Notes: a model not told the origin generated them from the letters alone. A stretch of DNA of 64,000 bases from Bacillota bacterium (GCA_023402845.1 JAEYFP010000035.1:111407-175406); one strand, 5' to 3'; shown: positions 26,873 to 35,475, counted from the first letter of the stretch. A program made the numbers and translations.

Positions 26873-26901
26873 AGTATAGTATACTTTTAAGTAAAGTACA
26901 A
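26873..26901 (-). promoter_or_regulatory. Promoter of the minus-strand glycan operon
   Basis: On the minus strand, TTGTAC (26901-26896), 17 bases, TATACT (26878-26873). It would drive the acetyltransferase and the genes down to the fucosyltransferase, with a leader of about 100 bases. Confidence 0.65.
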
Positions 26902-26915
26902 TAAAAAACCTTTCA

Positions 26916-26944
26916 TTGACTTCGTGGGGCGAAGCCTTTAATAT
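26916..26944 (+). promoter_or_regulatory. Promoter of the plus-strand GT4 gene
   Basis: TTGACT (26916-26921), 17 bases, TAATAT (26939-26944), 30 bases before the ATG. It is back to back with the promoter of the acetyltransferase operon; the two -35 boxes are 14 bases apart, so the two units may be co-regulated or compete. Confidence 0.75.
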
Positions 26945-26974
26945 ATTTGATATAGCGTTTAGGGAGCGTGCAGA

Positions 26975-28093
26975 ATGAGATTTGTGACACTGTTTTTAAA
27001 AACTGAGAATGTACATCTGCTCAAGGATGTCGGGATGATTCCCTATTTCCTGCATAAAAAATACGGCTGGGACTGCACTGTCGCATCCTACCAAAACAGT
27101 GAGGCGTATCCCTATCTTGAAGATGAGGTACGGGGACTTCGGCTGAATTTTGTTAATAAAACAGTTTTTGGTAAAATTTACGATGGAATTCGTTACTTAA
27201 AAGTGCATGCGGCGGAAATTGACGTGCTCAATTTATATCATCTCAATTTATCCACTTACTTTTTTGAACTTGCTTACCGAGCATATAACCGACGGGGAAA
27301 AATCTATTTAAAGCTTGATATGAATCCGGTCGGATTAAAAACATGCCTTGCCGGAAATTTGCGGGGACTGATCAAGCGGGCAAGCATCCGGCGTGCCGAT
27401 ATCGTTTCCGTCGAAACAAAGATGCTGCAAAAGGAGCTTGTAAAGCATTTCGGTCAAAAGATCATCTACCTCACAAACGGATATTTTGAACGGGCAGCTT
27501 CCTCGCAGGACCAAGCGGCACTTCCGTTTAAAAAAGAGAATATTCTCCTGACGGTCGGCAATCTCGGCACAAAAGAAAAGGCAACGGACATCCTGCTTGC
27601 CGCATTTGCCAAGAGCGCGTCCCATCATGACTGGACGTTAAAGCTTATCGGCCCCGTAGCGGAACAATTTCAGCCGAAACTCAAGGATTTTTATGAACAT
27701 TATCCACAGTTAAAGGAACGGGTACAGTTTCTTGGAAGTATTCGCGACAAGGAGCGCCTGATGAACGAATACAGGCGTGCGAAGGTCTTTGTGCTGCCCT
27801 CCAGAAGCGAGAGCTTCGGAATCGTACTCGTCGAAGCCGCGAGTCAGGGCTGTTATCTGATCACGACGGACATGGTGCCGGCAGGCTATGATGTGAACGG
27901 AAACGGCCGGTTCGGCCTTGTCGTTCCCGTGAATGACAGTAATGCACTTTCCGAGACATTCAAAAATCTGTTCACCGTGAACAGATTTTGGGATCAGGAG
28001 GCCGAGAAAATCGCCGCCTATGCAAAAGAAGCCTTCTGCTGGGATACAATTACAGAACAGCTTTATCAGGCTGTCAGTACTCATTTTCAGTAA
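26975..28093 (+). CDS. Glycosyltransferase family 4
   Basis: A 372-residue GT-B enzyme. The C-terminal Rossmann domain has LLTVGNLGTKEKATDILL near 190, VQFLGSIRDKERL near 250 and the donor-binding region VLPSRSESFGIVLVEAASQG near 275 with its EX7E-like glutamates. A retaining transferase using a nucleotide sugar is expected. It is a single-gene plus-strand unit. Its 3' end overlaps the 3' end of the convergent GT2 gene by 20 bases, and no terminator separates them. Confidence 0.88.
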   Translation: MRFVTLFLKTENVHLLKDVGMIPYFLHKKYGWDCTVASYQNSEAYPYLEDEVRGLRLNFVNKTVFGKIYDGIRYLKVHAAEIDVLNLYHLNLSTYFFELAYRAYNRRGKIYLKLDMNPVGLKTCLAGNLRGLIKRASIRRADIVSVETKMLQKELVKHFGQKIIYLTNGYFERAASSQDQAALPFKKENILLTVGNLGTKEKATDILLAAFAKSASHHDWTLKLIGPVAEQFQPKLKDFYEHYPQLKERVQFLGSIRDKERLMNEYRRAKVFVLPSRSESFGIVLVEAASQGCYLITTDMVPAGYDVNGNGRFGLVVPVNDSNALSETFKNLFTVNRFWDQEAEKIAAYAKEAFCWDTITEQLYQAVSTHFQ

Positions 28094-28949
28094 CACTTCT
28101 TTCCCAATCAGGGATCCTAAGGACTGCATTTTGTCCGCGGAGCTTAAGCTGCACCTTCCGGATCAGTTTTTTGATCCACTTTGGAAAATAGTCCATCACA
28201 AATTGTTTCAGCTTCAGCTCCCTGATTTTCTGTTTCATTTTCTTTGGATCATATTGATGGATACCATGGCGTTCCCGTATCATGACCGTTTCCTGAAACG
28301 TATCATACAGCTTCAGAGAGGAAAGGCCGTCCTTTGACACGATGCAGACAATCGTCCCTGTGTCGGCGAAATAAAAACCCTTCTGATGAACAGACAGCAG
28401 GAAATCGTAATCCGCGCCGATCCGGTAGTCCGTGCGAAACGGCATCCTAAGCAAAAGCTCACGCCTTGTAAATGAGGACTGGTGAGAAAAGGGCATCCTG
28501 CCCTCAATCTGGTCGATAGCCTTACGGAACATATAGTATCTTCCATACTCCTGCTCCACAGCATCTCCATAAAGAATTGCGGTATTCGGATAGTCGCGCT
28601 CACCGAAAATAGTATGCAGCACATCTACACTGTAAAAACAATCACCGGCATTCATAAAGCTGACCCACACTCCGTTTGCATGCGCCGCCGCCTTATTCAT
28701 CGCATCGTAAATACCGCTGTCCTGTTCCCTGAAATAACGCAGTGTGATTCCCTTTTCGATGAAGCGCTTCTGATAACGTTCTATCAGATCCGCCGTATCG
28801 TCGGTAGATTCCCCGTCCTGAATGACATATTCAAAGCCGGCAAAAGACTGTGCCAGAACAGATTCTATCGTCTTTATGATGGAATTGCCGGGATTAAAGC
28901 AAATTGTGATCACAGATACCAACGGATTCTCCGTATTTTTCTCATCCAT
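28074..28949 (-). CDS. Glycosyltransferase family 2 (WcaA/SpsA type)
   Basis: A 291-residue protein. The GT-A start is PLVSVITICFNPGNSIIKTI, followed by YVIQDGESTDDT, an SGIYDAMNKA segment near residue 90 typical of colanic-acid-type transferases, and MNAGDCFY near 118. The C-terminus is basic. GGGAGCTTCTGAT precedes the ATG and the unit has its own promoter. The last 20 bases are shared with the opposing GT4 gene. The donor sugar cannot be assigned. Confidence 0.87.
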   Translation of the reverse strand: MDEKNTENPLVSVITICFNPGNSIIKTIESVLAQSFAGFEYVIQDGESTDDTADLIERYQKRFIEKGITLRYFREQDSGIYDAMNKAAAHANGVWVSFMNAGDCFYSVDVLHTIFGERDYPNTAILYGDAVEQEYGRYYMFRKAIDQIEGRMPFSHQSSFTRRELLLRMPFRTDYRIGADYDFLLSVHQKGFYFADTGTIVCIVSKDGLSSLKLYDTFQETVMIRERHGIHQYDPKKMKQKIRELKLKQFVMDYFPKWIKKLIRKVQLKLRGQNAVLRIPDWERSVTENEY

Positions 28950-28976
28950 ATCAGAAGCTCCCTTCGTTTCTTGTAT

Positions 28977-29005
28977 ATTATACCTTTTTATGATAAAGTA
29001 GACAA
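28977..29005 (-). promoter_or_regulatory. Promoter of the minus-strand GT2 gene
   Basis: On the minus strand, TTGTCT (29005-29000), 17 bases, TATAAT (28982-28977), 28 bases before the ATG of the GT2 gene. Confidence 0.75.
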
Positions 29006-29036
29006 CATAGATTAATCTCCTGAAAGGATGGCATGG

Positions 29037-29951
29037 ATGGATACTGTTTCCGCAGTAATGATTATTTTAAACTATAATGACGGGCAAACAGCTGCGAAAC
29101 TTGCTCTGGCAGTAAAGAATTATGCCTGCCTTAATAAGATCATTGTCGTCGATAACCATTCCTCGGACGATTCCCTTGCTTATTTACGCAATACTCTGCT
29201 GTCACCTGCCTGCGGTGCAGGCGAAATTACCGCTGCAGTACAAAAAGAAAACCGGATTACTGTCATTCAGGCACCGGAAAATGGCGGCTATGCAAAAGGA
29301 AATAATTACGGCATACGCTATGCCCTTTCAACCGGGACGCCGGATTACCTGTTCATTGCCAATCCAGATATTATGGTCAGCGAGCAGACTCTGGATGCTA
29401 TTCTGGAACGCATGAGCCGGCATCCCGAATACGGGGCCATGAGCTGTCTTGTCAATCAAGGCTATAACGTCTGGCGGCTGCCCGGCTTCTTAGGCATGAT
29501 AGAAAGTCTCTTTTTAATCTGGTTCAATCTTGACAAGCGTGCTATCAAAAAAAGACTTTCGGCTTCCATCCATTCGCTGGAAACGGTCGGTGTCGTCGAA
29601 GGATCTTTTTTCTGTATGAGAAAAACCGCCTATGAAGCGATCGGCGGTTTCGATGAGCGCACGTTTCTTTACGCGGAGGAGATCATTCTCTCCAAACGGC
29701 TTGCGGAGCACGGCTCAAAGGTCGGCATCCTGACAAAGGAGCGCTATGACCATTTTCATTCCGTCAGCATCAAAAAAGCGTACCGTTCCTCAAAAGCAAG
29801 AGCTTTCCCGAATTTCTACCGCAGCTTTCATATTTATAATCGTTACTATCTGCATACGAACCCATTGCAGGATGCTGTTTTTGCGGCCGCATACGGACTT
29901 GCCTATGCGGAGCGTGTGATCTATGACCTCTTCATGCGTCTGCGCGGTTAA
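29037..29951 (+). CDS. Glycosyltransferase family 2 (rhamnosyltransferase-like)
   Basis: About 304 residues resembling WbbL-type rhamnosyltransferases: VSAVMIILNYNDGQTAAKL, IIVVDNHSSDDS, the NGGYAKGNNYGIRYA segment near residue 85, ANPDIMV as metal site, and VVEGSFFCMRKTAYEAIGGFDE near 190. I prefer the ATG at 29037, nine bases after AAGG; an ATG at 29028 sits directly on the ribosome binding site. The stop codon shares the palindrome TTAA with the stop of the convergent GT4 gene (four-base overlap). Confidence 0.87.
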   Translation: MDTVSAVMIILNYNDGQTAAKLALAVKNYACLNKIIVVDNHSSDDSLAYLRNTLLSPACGAGEITAAVQKENRITVIQAPENGGYAKGNNYGIRYALSTGTPDYLFIANPDIMVSEQTLDAILERMSRHPEYGAMSCLVNQGYNVWRLPGFLGMIESLFLIWFNLDKRAIKKRLSASIHSLETVGVVEGSFFCMRKTAYEAIGGFDERTFLYAEEIILSKRLAEHGSKVGILTKERYDHFHSVSIKKAYRSSKARAFPNFYRSFHIYNRYYLHTNPLQDAVFAAAYGLAYAERVIYDLFMRLRG

Positions 29952-31096
29952 TCTGCATTCAGATTCCCTAAAAACCCCTCGATCACTTCGCGCATGCGAT
30001 CCCAAGAGAACCGATATTCGTCATCACGGATCTGTTTTTCATATTCCTCCGCCTTGTTTTCATCAAAAAAGCGCCGGATTGCCTCCGCGAGCTGTCCGGA
30101 ATTCCCCGGCTCCACAATCATCCCCGTTTTGTCTTCTTTCACAACCTCCGGCAGACCCCCGACTCTCGTCACGATAACCGGCTTATGAAAGCCGTAGGCA
30201 ATTTGAACAATTCCGCTTTGTGTCGCGGATTCATAGGGCAGCACGACGAGATCACTTGCGGAGAAGTATTTTTCCACCTCTCTGTCCGGCACATAGCCGT
30301 CCACGATCGTGATTCGCTTTTCAACACCGCACGCCTTAATCCGGTTAAGATACTCTTCTTTATTTCCGTCAAAGTCGCCGACGATATACAGCTGAGGTGC
30401 CTGCTTGTTCTCCTCCCGCTCAAGAATCCCCATCGCATCAATCAAATGTTTTAAGCCCTTATACTCCCGTATATATCCAAAAAACAGCAGCAGCCGCTGA
30501 TCCATCGGAACCGAAAGCTGACGTCTCGCCTCCTCCTTTTCCAAATTCTGAAACTGGAATGCGGAATAAGTCGGATGCACCTGTACCCTGTAATCGGCAT
30601 CATTTTTGATCGAAAGCAGCTCGGACGCCTCTGTCTGCGAATGCAGAATAAAATAATCGCCCTGCTTTAACACGAGCCTTGTCAGCTTTTTGTCCAGCGG
30701 AAACCGTTCATGCGGAAAAACATTATGGCACACAAACAAAATTCTGCTTCCCTTCAGCATTTTTGCAAGGATTGTATAGCACGGCGCAAAATAAGGATGC
30801 CACCATTGCACGATGACAAGTGACGGCTTCTCTCTTTTGATTTTCCTTCCTACAGAAATAATATTGAACGGATTGGCGGTGTTCAGCAAAAACTCTGCCT
30901 TCTCCACCCGAAACGTATCATTGGAAAAATCCTTCTGCTCCCGCTTAAATAAAAGCTTCGGATACTGCATCTTGTAGGAGATCATCCGGGTATCATATTT
31001 TTCCGAAAGCGCCCTGTACAGTAGTCCCGTATAATGTGAAATACCGCCCTTATAAGGGTATACCGGACCGATCAGGACAATTTTATCATTGCTCAT
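29948..31096 (-). CDS. Glycosyltransferase family 4
   Basis: About 382 residues, GT-B fold. It begins MSNDKIVLIGPVYPYKGGI, a glycine-rich N-terminal domain typical of family 4. The C-terminal domain shows LLFFGYIREYKGLKHLIDAM, then ASDLVVLPYESATQSGIVQIA with the donor-binding glutamate. The ATG at 31096 has GAGGATCAAA upstream and overlaps the preceding gene by 11 bases; a longer frame to 31192 is not used. It ends the long minus-strand operon that starts in the housekeeping block. Confidence 0.88.
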   Translation of the reverse strand: MSNDKIVLIGPVYPYKGGISHYTGLLYRALSEKYDTRMISYKMQYPKLLFKREQKDFSNDTFRVEKAEFLLNTANPFNIISVGRKIKREKPSLVIVQWWHPYFAPCYTILAKMLKGSRILFVCHNVFPHERFPLDKKLTRLVLKQGDYFILHSQTEASELLSIKNDADYRVQVHPTYSAFQFQNLEKEEARRQLSVPMDQRLLLFFGYIREYKGLKHLIDAMGILEREENKQAPQLYIVGDFDGNKEEYLNRIKACGVEKRITIVDGYVPDREVEKYFSASDLVVLPYESATQSGIVQIAYGFHKPVIVTRVGGLPEVVKEDKTGMIVEPGNSGQLAEAIRRFFDENKAEEYEKQIRDDEYRFSWDRMREVIEGFLGNLNAD

Positions 31097-32060
31097 TTTG
31101 ATCCTCGCGCTCTTTTTCTTCCTCTTTGTAATCCATCCGTCTGATACGGTATTGAATATCTTCCAGGATCTTGCGGTTGTTCGCAATGACATCCGCCTGC
31201 AGTCCTACAATGAAGGTCATAAAACCAAGCAGCATCAGTGTACTTGCAAAAATCAGCGACTGCATATGTCCGTTCCCCGCACCCTTAAAGAAATAGATCA
31301 GGAAGCGGATGCCGATCGCCACACCGCCGAGGAACGGGATGGAACCGAGTGCGCTGAAAAACGTCAGCGGCCGGTACATCATATAAGCCCGCACGATTGT
31401 GAGCATGGATCGCTTAACATAGCCAAACATGCTATGAAATAATCTGGATTTGCGCAGCTCTCCGTTCGTACGGATCGGCACAGAGGTGATTGCCATGCTC
31501 GTCCTTCCGGCCTGCACAATTGTTTCCAGCGTATAGGTGTAGTTGTTCATCACATTCAAATGCATCGCTGCGTCTCTGGAAAATGCCCGAAAGCCGCTCG
31601 GCGCATCCGGAATTTCGGTCTTAGATGCCTTGCGCACAACGAAGCTCCCCAAATGCTGCAGTTTCTTCTTCAGCGGAGAAAAATGCACCGTCTCATTGAT
31701 CGGACGCTCGCCGACGACGATGTCTGCCTTCTTCTCCAAAATCGGGCGGACAAGCTTTTCTATATCGGCGCCGCAATACTGGTTGTCTGCATCTGTATTG
31801 ACGATGATATCCGCACCGTTTCTTAAGCAGGCATCAATCCCCGCCATAAACCCCTTTGCGAGTCCTTTGTTTCTTGTAAAATTGACTACGTAATTAACAC
31901 CCCAATTTTGGGCGACCTCCACCGTATGATCAACACTGCCGTCGTTGATAATCAGATACTCGATCGTATCGATCCCCTCAATGTGCTTTGGCAGGTCATT
32001 TAATGCGACCTCCAATGTCTCGGCCTCGTTCAGGCACGGAATCTGTATAATCAGCTTCAT
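31086..32060 (-). CDS. Glycosyltransferase family 2, dolichol-phosphate-mannose-synthase-like, membrane-anchored
   Basis: A 324-residue protein. The GT-A domain (IIQIPCLNEAETLEVAL, INDGSVDHT and the metal site NTDADNQY near residue 90) is of DPM1 type. Two hydrophobic helices near 225-290 anchor it, and a charged tail follows. Such enzymes transfer a sugar from a nucleotide donor to a polyprenyl phosphate or to a lipid-linked acceptor. It lies nine bases after the GtrB-like gene and overlaps the next GT4 gene by 11 bases. AGGAGAGCGCT precedes the ATG. Confidence 0.88.
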   Translation of the reverse strand: MKLIIQIPCLNEAETLEVALNDLPKHIEGIDTIEYLIINDGSVDHTVEVAQNWGVNYVVNFTRNKGLAKGFMAGIDACLRNGADIIVNTDADNQYCGADIEKLVRPILEKKADIVVGERPINETVHFSPLKKKLQHLGSFVVRKASKTEIPDAPSGFRAFSRDAAMHLNVMNNYTYTLETIVQAGRTSMAITSVPIRTNGELRKSRLFHSMFGYVKRSMLTIVRAYMMYRPLTFFSALGSIPFLGGVAIGIRFLIYFFKGAGNGHMQSLIFASTLMLLGFMTFIVGLQADVIANNRKILEDIQYRIRRMDYKEEEKEREDQNEQ

Positions 32061-32069
32061 AGCGCTCTC

Positions 32070-33008
32070 CTATTCCTCCTCTTTTGAGATAAAGATCGGC
32101 CGATGCTTCGTTTCAAGGTAGGTCTTTGCCAAATACTGGCCGACGATGCCGATACTGAACAACTGAATGCCGCCGAAGAATACGATAATGCATACCATGG
32201 ACGGCCAGCCGCTTGTCGGATCTCCGTAAAGCAGTGTCCTGCAAATAATAAAGAGAATCATAATAAACGCCAGCACAGTAAACAGGAAGCCCAGCATCCC
32301 CGCAATCGCAAGCGGTGCCGTCGAAAAAGCAATGATCCCCTCCAGCGAATAAAGAAACAGCTTCCAGAATGACCATTTTGTCTCGCCTGCCACGCGCTCC
32401 ACGTTCTCATACGCGATCCATTTTGTCTCAAAGCCAACCCAGCCGTAAATGCCCTTTGTAAACCGGTTGTATTCCCCCATAGACAAAATCGCATCAACCA
32501 TCTGACGCGTCATAATACGGTAATCGCGCGCACCGTCGACTATCTCTGTCCGGGAAATACTGTTGATCAGCCGGTAAAAGCATCTCGCAAAAAAGGAACG
32601 AACCGGCGGTTCGCCTTTTCGCGTTACTCTTCTCGTGGCCGCCGAATCATAGCCTTCTTCTGCAACAGCCGCATACATTTCTGTCAAAAGGCTCGGCGGA
32701 TCCTGCAGATCCGCATCCATGATCACGACATAATCGCCGTTTGATTTGTTAAGCCCGGCATAAATTGCCGCTTCCTTCCCGAAATTTCTCGAAAAAGAAA
32801 CGTAATGCACGCATGCATCCTTCCCACGAAGCTCTTTGATACATTGGAGAGTCCGGTCCTTGGAGCCGTCGTCGATAAACAGCAGTTCAAAGACAGTCTC
32901 AGGAAATTTTTCTTTAAACATCCCGATCGTTTTTACCATCTCCGCATAAAAGTATGGGATTGCCTGTTCTTCGTTATAGCATGGAACAATTACGGTAAGC
33001 AGCTTCAT
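32070..33008 (-). CDS. Polyprenyl-phosphate glycosyltransferase (GtrB/ArnC-like)
   Basis: A 312-residue GT2 enzyme with two C-terminal membrane helices (about 230-255 and 265-290). Motifs are VIVPCYNEEQAIPYF, LLFIDDGSKDRT, MDADLQDPP near residue 98, and RDYRIMTRQM. GtrB-type enzymes make undecaprenyl-phosphate-linked glucose or a similar sugar for transfer outside the membrane by a GT-C protein. The start overlaps the stop of the U32 gene by four bases (ATGA), so it is translationally coupled to a tRNA-modification gene. A candidate GT-C partner is the DUF6311 protein at 40388-42169; that link is a guess. Confidence 0.88.
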   Translation of the reverse strand: MKLLTVIVPCYNEEQAIPYFYAEMVKTIGMFKEKFPETVFELLFIDDGSKDRTLQCIKELRGKDACVHYVSFSRNFGKEAAIYAGLNKSNGDYVVIMDADLQDPPSLLTEMYAAVAEEGYDSAATRRVTRKGEPPVRSFFARCFYRLINSISRTEIVDGARDYRIMTRQMVDAILSMGEYNRFTKGIYGWVGFETKWIAYENVERVAGETKWSFWKLFLYSLEGIIAFSTAPLAIAGMLGFLFTVLAFIMILFIICRTLLYGDPTSGWPSMVCIIVFFGGIQLFSIGIVGQYLAKTYLETKHRPIFISKEEE

Positions 33009-34285
33009 TCTGACTCTTCTTCCTTTTTTCTTAATAAATCATATTGTGCACAAATCCCTGTATCGGCGGCACTCTCCGCAGACGAATCTGCCGCAGCCAG
33101 CCTTATGTGAAGCACCTGCTTCGGATGCGGAGCGCTGTCCTGCTCGTTTCCGTCCTCATCCAGAATCGACAGTACGACTGCCGAAACATTTGTGCCATCC
33201 GGCTTCATGACCTCAATTTCCTCGCCGACCGAAAATTTGTTCCTCTGCTCGATCGTCACGATACCGTCTTCCCCCGTCTTACCTACGATTCCGAGATAAC
33301 TATATTCCTTCACATACGTATTATGATCATAAATCTGCGTCGTTTCATCCGGCTTCCCAAAATAAAAGCCCGTCGTAAACTGCCGGTATGTACATTTTGC
33401 GATTTCTTCCCTGTACCACGGCAGATTGGAGCGATATCTTTCCTCAGACACAAAATAATCGTCAATGGCTTTCCGGTAGGTGCGTGCGACTGTTGCCACA
33501 TACAGTGCCGTTTTCATACGCCCTTCTATTTTAAAGCTGTCAATTCCGGCATCAACCATGTCCGGAATGTATTCGATCATGCACAAATCCTTCGAATTAA
33601 AAATATAGGTTCCCCTGTCATTTTCATAAACCGGCAGATATTCTCCCGGGCGTTTTTCCTCCACAACCGCATATTTCCAGCGGCAAGGGTGGGTACATTC
33701 CCCCCGGTTGGCATCCCTTCCGGTAAAATAGCTGCTAAGCAGGCAGCGTCCCGAATAGGAAATACACATTGCACCATGGATAAAACTCTCGATCTCCATT
33801 TGTGCAGGGATTTTCTCTCTGATTTCCTTAATTTCCTTTAAAGAAAGCTCCCTCGCCGAAACAACCCGCTTTGCGCCCTGCTTCCACCAGAAATCATAAG
33901 TCCTGTAATTTGTATTATTTGCCTGCGTGCTGATATGGATTTCTATTTCGGGGCAGATCTCCTTTGCAAGCGTAAACATACCCGGATCAGAGATAATCAA
34001 TGCATCGGGGCTCATTTCCTTCAGCTCCGCAAAATATTCCCGTGCACCCGCAAGATCGTCATTATGCGCAAGTATGTTTGCGGTTACATGAACCCGGACC
34101 CCGTGCTCATGTGCGAATGCAATGCCCGCCTTCATATCCTCTTTTGAAAAATTTTTCGCCTTGGCTCGCAGGCCAAACGCCTCGCCGCCGATATAAACGG
34201 CATCCGCGCCGAAAATTACCGCCGTCATCAATACTTCCAAACTGCTCGCGGGAATCAGCAGCTCCGGCTTCTTATTCTGATTCAT
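33005..34285 (-). CDS. U32 family protein, probable tRNA uridine-34 hydroxylation enzyme (TrhP-like)
   Basis: A 426-residue peptidase-U32-family protein. The four conserved cysteines are visible: Cys174 and Cys181 in HGAMCISYSGRC, and Cys197 and Cys201 in GECTHPC, with the N-terminal LIPASSLEVLMTAVIFGADAVY barrel start. In E. coli and B. subtilis, related U32 proteins (TrhP) form 5-hydroxyuridine at the wobble position of tRNA using prephenate-dependent chemistry, not proteolysis. The gene directly upstream encodes a TrmR-like methyltransferase, which completes that pathway to 5-methoxyuridine. The C-terminal 80 residues form the usual extra barrel domain. Confidence 0.85.
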   Translation of the reverse strand: MNQNKKPELLIPASSLEVLMTAVIFGADAVYIGGEAFGLRAKAKNFSKEDMKAGIAFAHEHGVRVHVTANILAHNDDLAGAREYFAELKEMSPDALIISDPGMFTLAKEICPEIEIHISTQANNTNYRTYDFWWKQGAKRVVSARELSLKEIKEIREKIPAQMEIESFIHGAMCISYSGRCLLSSYFTGRDANRGECTHPCRWKYAVVEEKRPGEYLPVYENDRGTYIFNSKDLCMIEYIPDMVDAGIDSFKIEGRMKTALYVATVARTYRKAIDDYFVSEERYRSNLPWYREEIAKCTYRQFTTGFYFGKPDETTQIYDHNTYVKEYSYLGIVGKTGEDGIVTIEQRNKFSVGEEIEVMKPDGTNVSAVVLSILDEDGNEQDSAPHPKQVLHIRLAAADSSAESAADTGICAQYDLLRKKEEESE

Positions 34286-34294
34286 TTCAATTCC

Positions 34295-34948
34295 TCACTT
34301 CTTTACACTGACCGTCACACCGTCTCCGAGCGGAAGCACCGCCGTCTGCAATGTCTCATCGTTTGTCAGCGCATAGAGATAGTCTCTCATACGCGAATGG
34401 ATCGTACGGTTCCTGCGTGTAACGGCAAACCGCGACTCCACAATATCCCCGTCCTGCAGCACATTATCTGAAATCAGAAGCCCGCCCTGCCGCAATAACA
34501 GCAAAACATCCGGCAGAAAACGCAAATACTGACCCTTTGCCGCATCCATAAATATAAAATCAAAACTCTGTGGCTGCTTTTTTGAAAGTTGCCGCAGAAT
34601 GCCGGCCGCATCGCCCTCAAGCAGCACGATCTGCCGATCTCTGCCCGCTTTCTTAAAATTCTCCTTTGCAGCCGGAATTCGCTTCTCGTATTTCTCAATC
34701 GTCGTAATCGGACAATCCTTAGGCCCGTACTCCGCCATCAAAAGCGTTGAAAAACCAATCGCTGTCCCGACCTCCAAAATTGCTTCCGGCCGTTTCATTT
34801 GCAGCAGGAGCCTAAGCAGATTCTGTGTGGGCCGTTTGATAACCGGTACCTCATTTTTCTTTGCATAAGCCTCAAGCTCATTTAAAAACGGAGTGTTCCC
34901 CATGTCGAGCGAATCAATATAGGCCTCTATTCTCTCATCTACAATCAC
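34295..34948 (-). CDS. trmR: tRNA 5-hydroxyuridine methyltransferase TrmR (O-methyltransferase family 3)
   Basis: A 217-residue SAM-dependent methyltransferase. Motif I is ILEVGTAIGFSTLLM near residue 58. DFIFMDAAKGQY near 130 holds the metal-binding Asp of catechol-OMT-like enzymes, and SDNVLQDGDIVE lies near 158. B. subtilis TrmR (YrrM) methylates 5-hydroxyuridine-34 of tRNA to 5-methoxyuridine. The gene order here (mltG-like, trmR, U32) matches the yrrL-yrrM-yrrN/O order of Bacillus. It lies nine bases before the U32 gene and five after the MltG-like gene. Confidence 0.85.
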   Translation of the reverse strand: MIVDERIEAYIDSLDMGNTPFLNELEAYAKKNEVPVIKRPTQNLLRLLLQMKRPEAILEVGTAIGFSTLLMAEYGPKDCPITTIEKYEKRIPAAKENFKKAGRDRQIVLLEGDAAGILRQLSKKQPQSFDFIFMDAAKGQYLRFLPDVLLLLRQGGLLISDNVLQDGDIVESRFAVTRRNRTIHSRMRDYLYALTNDETLQTAVLPLGDGVTVSVKK

Positions 34949-34953
34949 TGCTG

Positions 34954-35475
34954 TTATTCCTCTGTCGTTCCTTCTTGTACATCTCCTGCATCCTCAGCGG
35001 GAAGCTCGTCCTCTGTCGTGCTGCCGTCCTCCGTAAGCGGATCGGCCTCCGTGAGCGGTGCCGCCTCCGTAAGTTCATCCGGCTCCGAAGCAACCTCACC
35101 TTCCTCCGTCGTTTCATCCTTCAAAAGAATGGAAAACATTTCCTCCGCCGTCATCGACGTATTGAGCGTATAAACGCCCGGCTGAATATCCCCCGTATAT
35201 TGGGAAAGCAGCTTCTGAATGAAAAAAAGCTGCGCATCCCTGACCAGCCCCTTTTCCTCCAGCATCCTGCCGACGTCGCCGTCGCTGTCCCCCTGCGTAA
35301 TTGTTACTTCAATATCTCTTCCCGGCTCTGCTGTCATCGGCTCCTCCGTAAAGATCCGGAAGCCGAAATCATAAGCCTTCACACCCGCTTTATAGATAAA
35401 TAAAACCACAAGGATCAGCGCGACCGCCCTGATCACCGTTCCGAGAAATGAAATCGTCAACTGTTTCGCTTTCAT
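34954..35475 (-). CDS. MltG (YceG)-like membrane protein lacking the catalytic domain
   Basis: A 173-residue protein. A single membrane helix spans residues 12-30. A YceG N-terminal LysM-like region (about 50-115: ITQGDSDGDVGRMLEEKGLV, then GVYTLNTSMTAEEMFSILL) follows. The remaining 55 residues are an acidic repeat (LTEAAPLTEADPLTEDG). Full MltG is about 350 residues and ends in a lytic transglycosylase domain that is absent here. The stop is clean and the next gene starts five bases later, so this is not a frameshift in view. The position equals that of yrrL/mltG in Bacillus. It might bind glycan strands without cutting them. Confidence 0.75.
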   Translation of the reverse strand: MKAKQLTISFLGTVIRAVALILVVLFIYKAGVKAYDFGFRIFTEEPMTAEPGRDIEVTITQGDSDGDVGRMLEEKGLVRDAQLFFIQKLLSQYTGDIQPGVYTLNTSMTAEEMFSILLKDETTEEGEVASEPDELTEAAPLTEADPLTEDGSTTEDELPAEDAGDVQEGTTEE

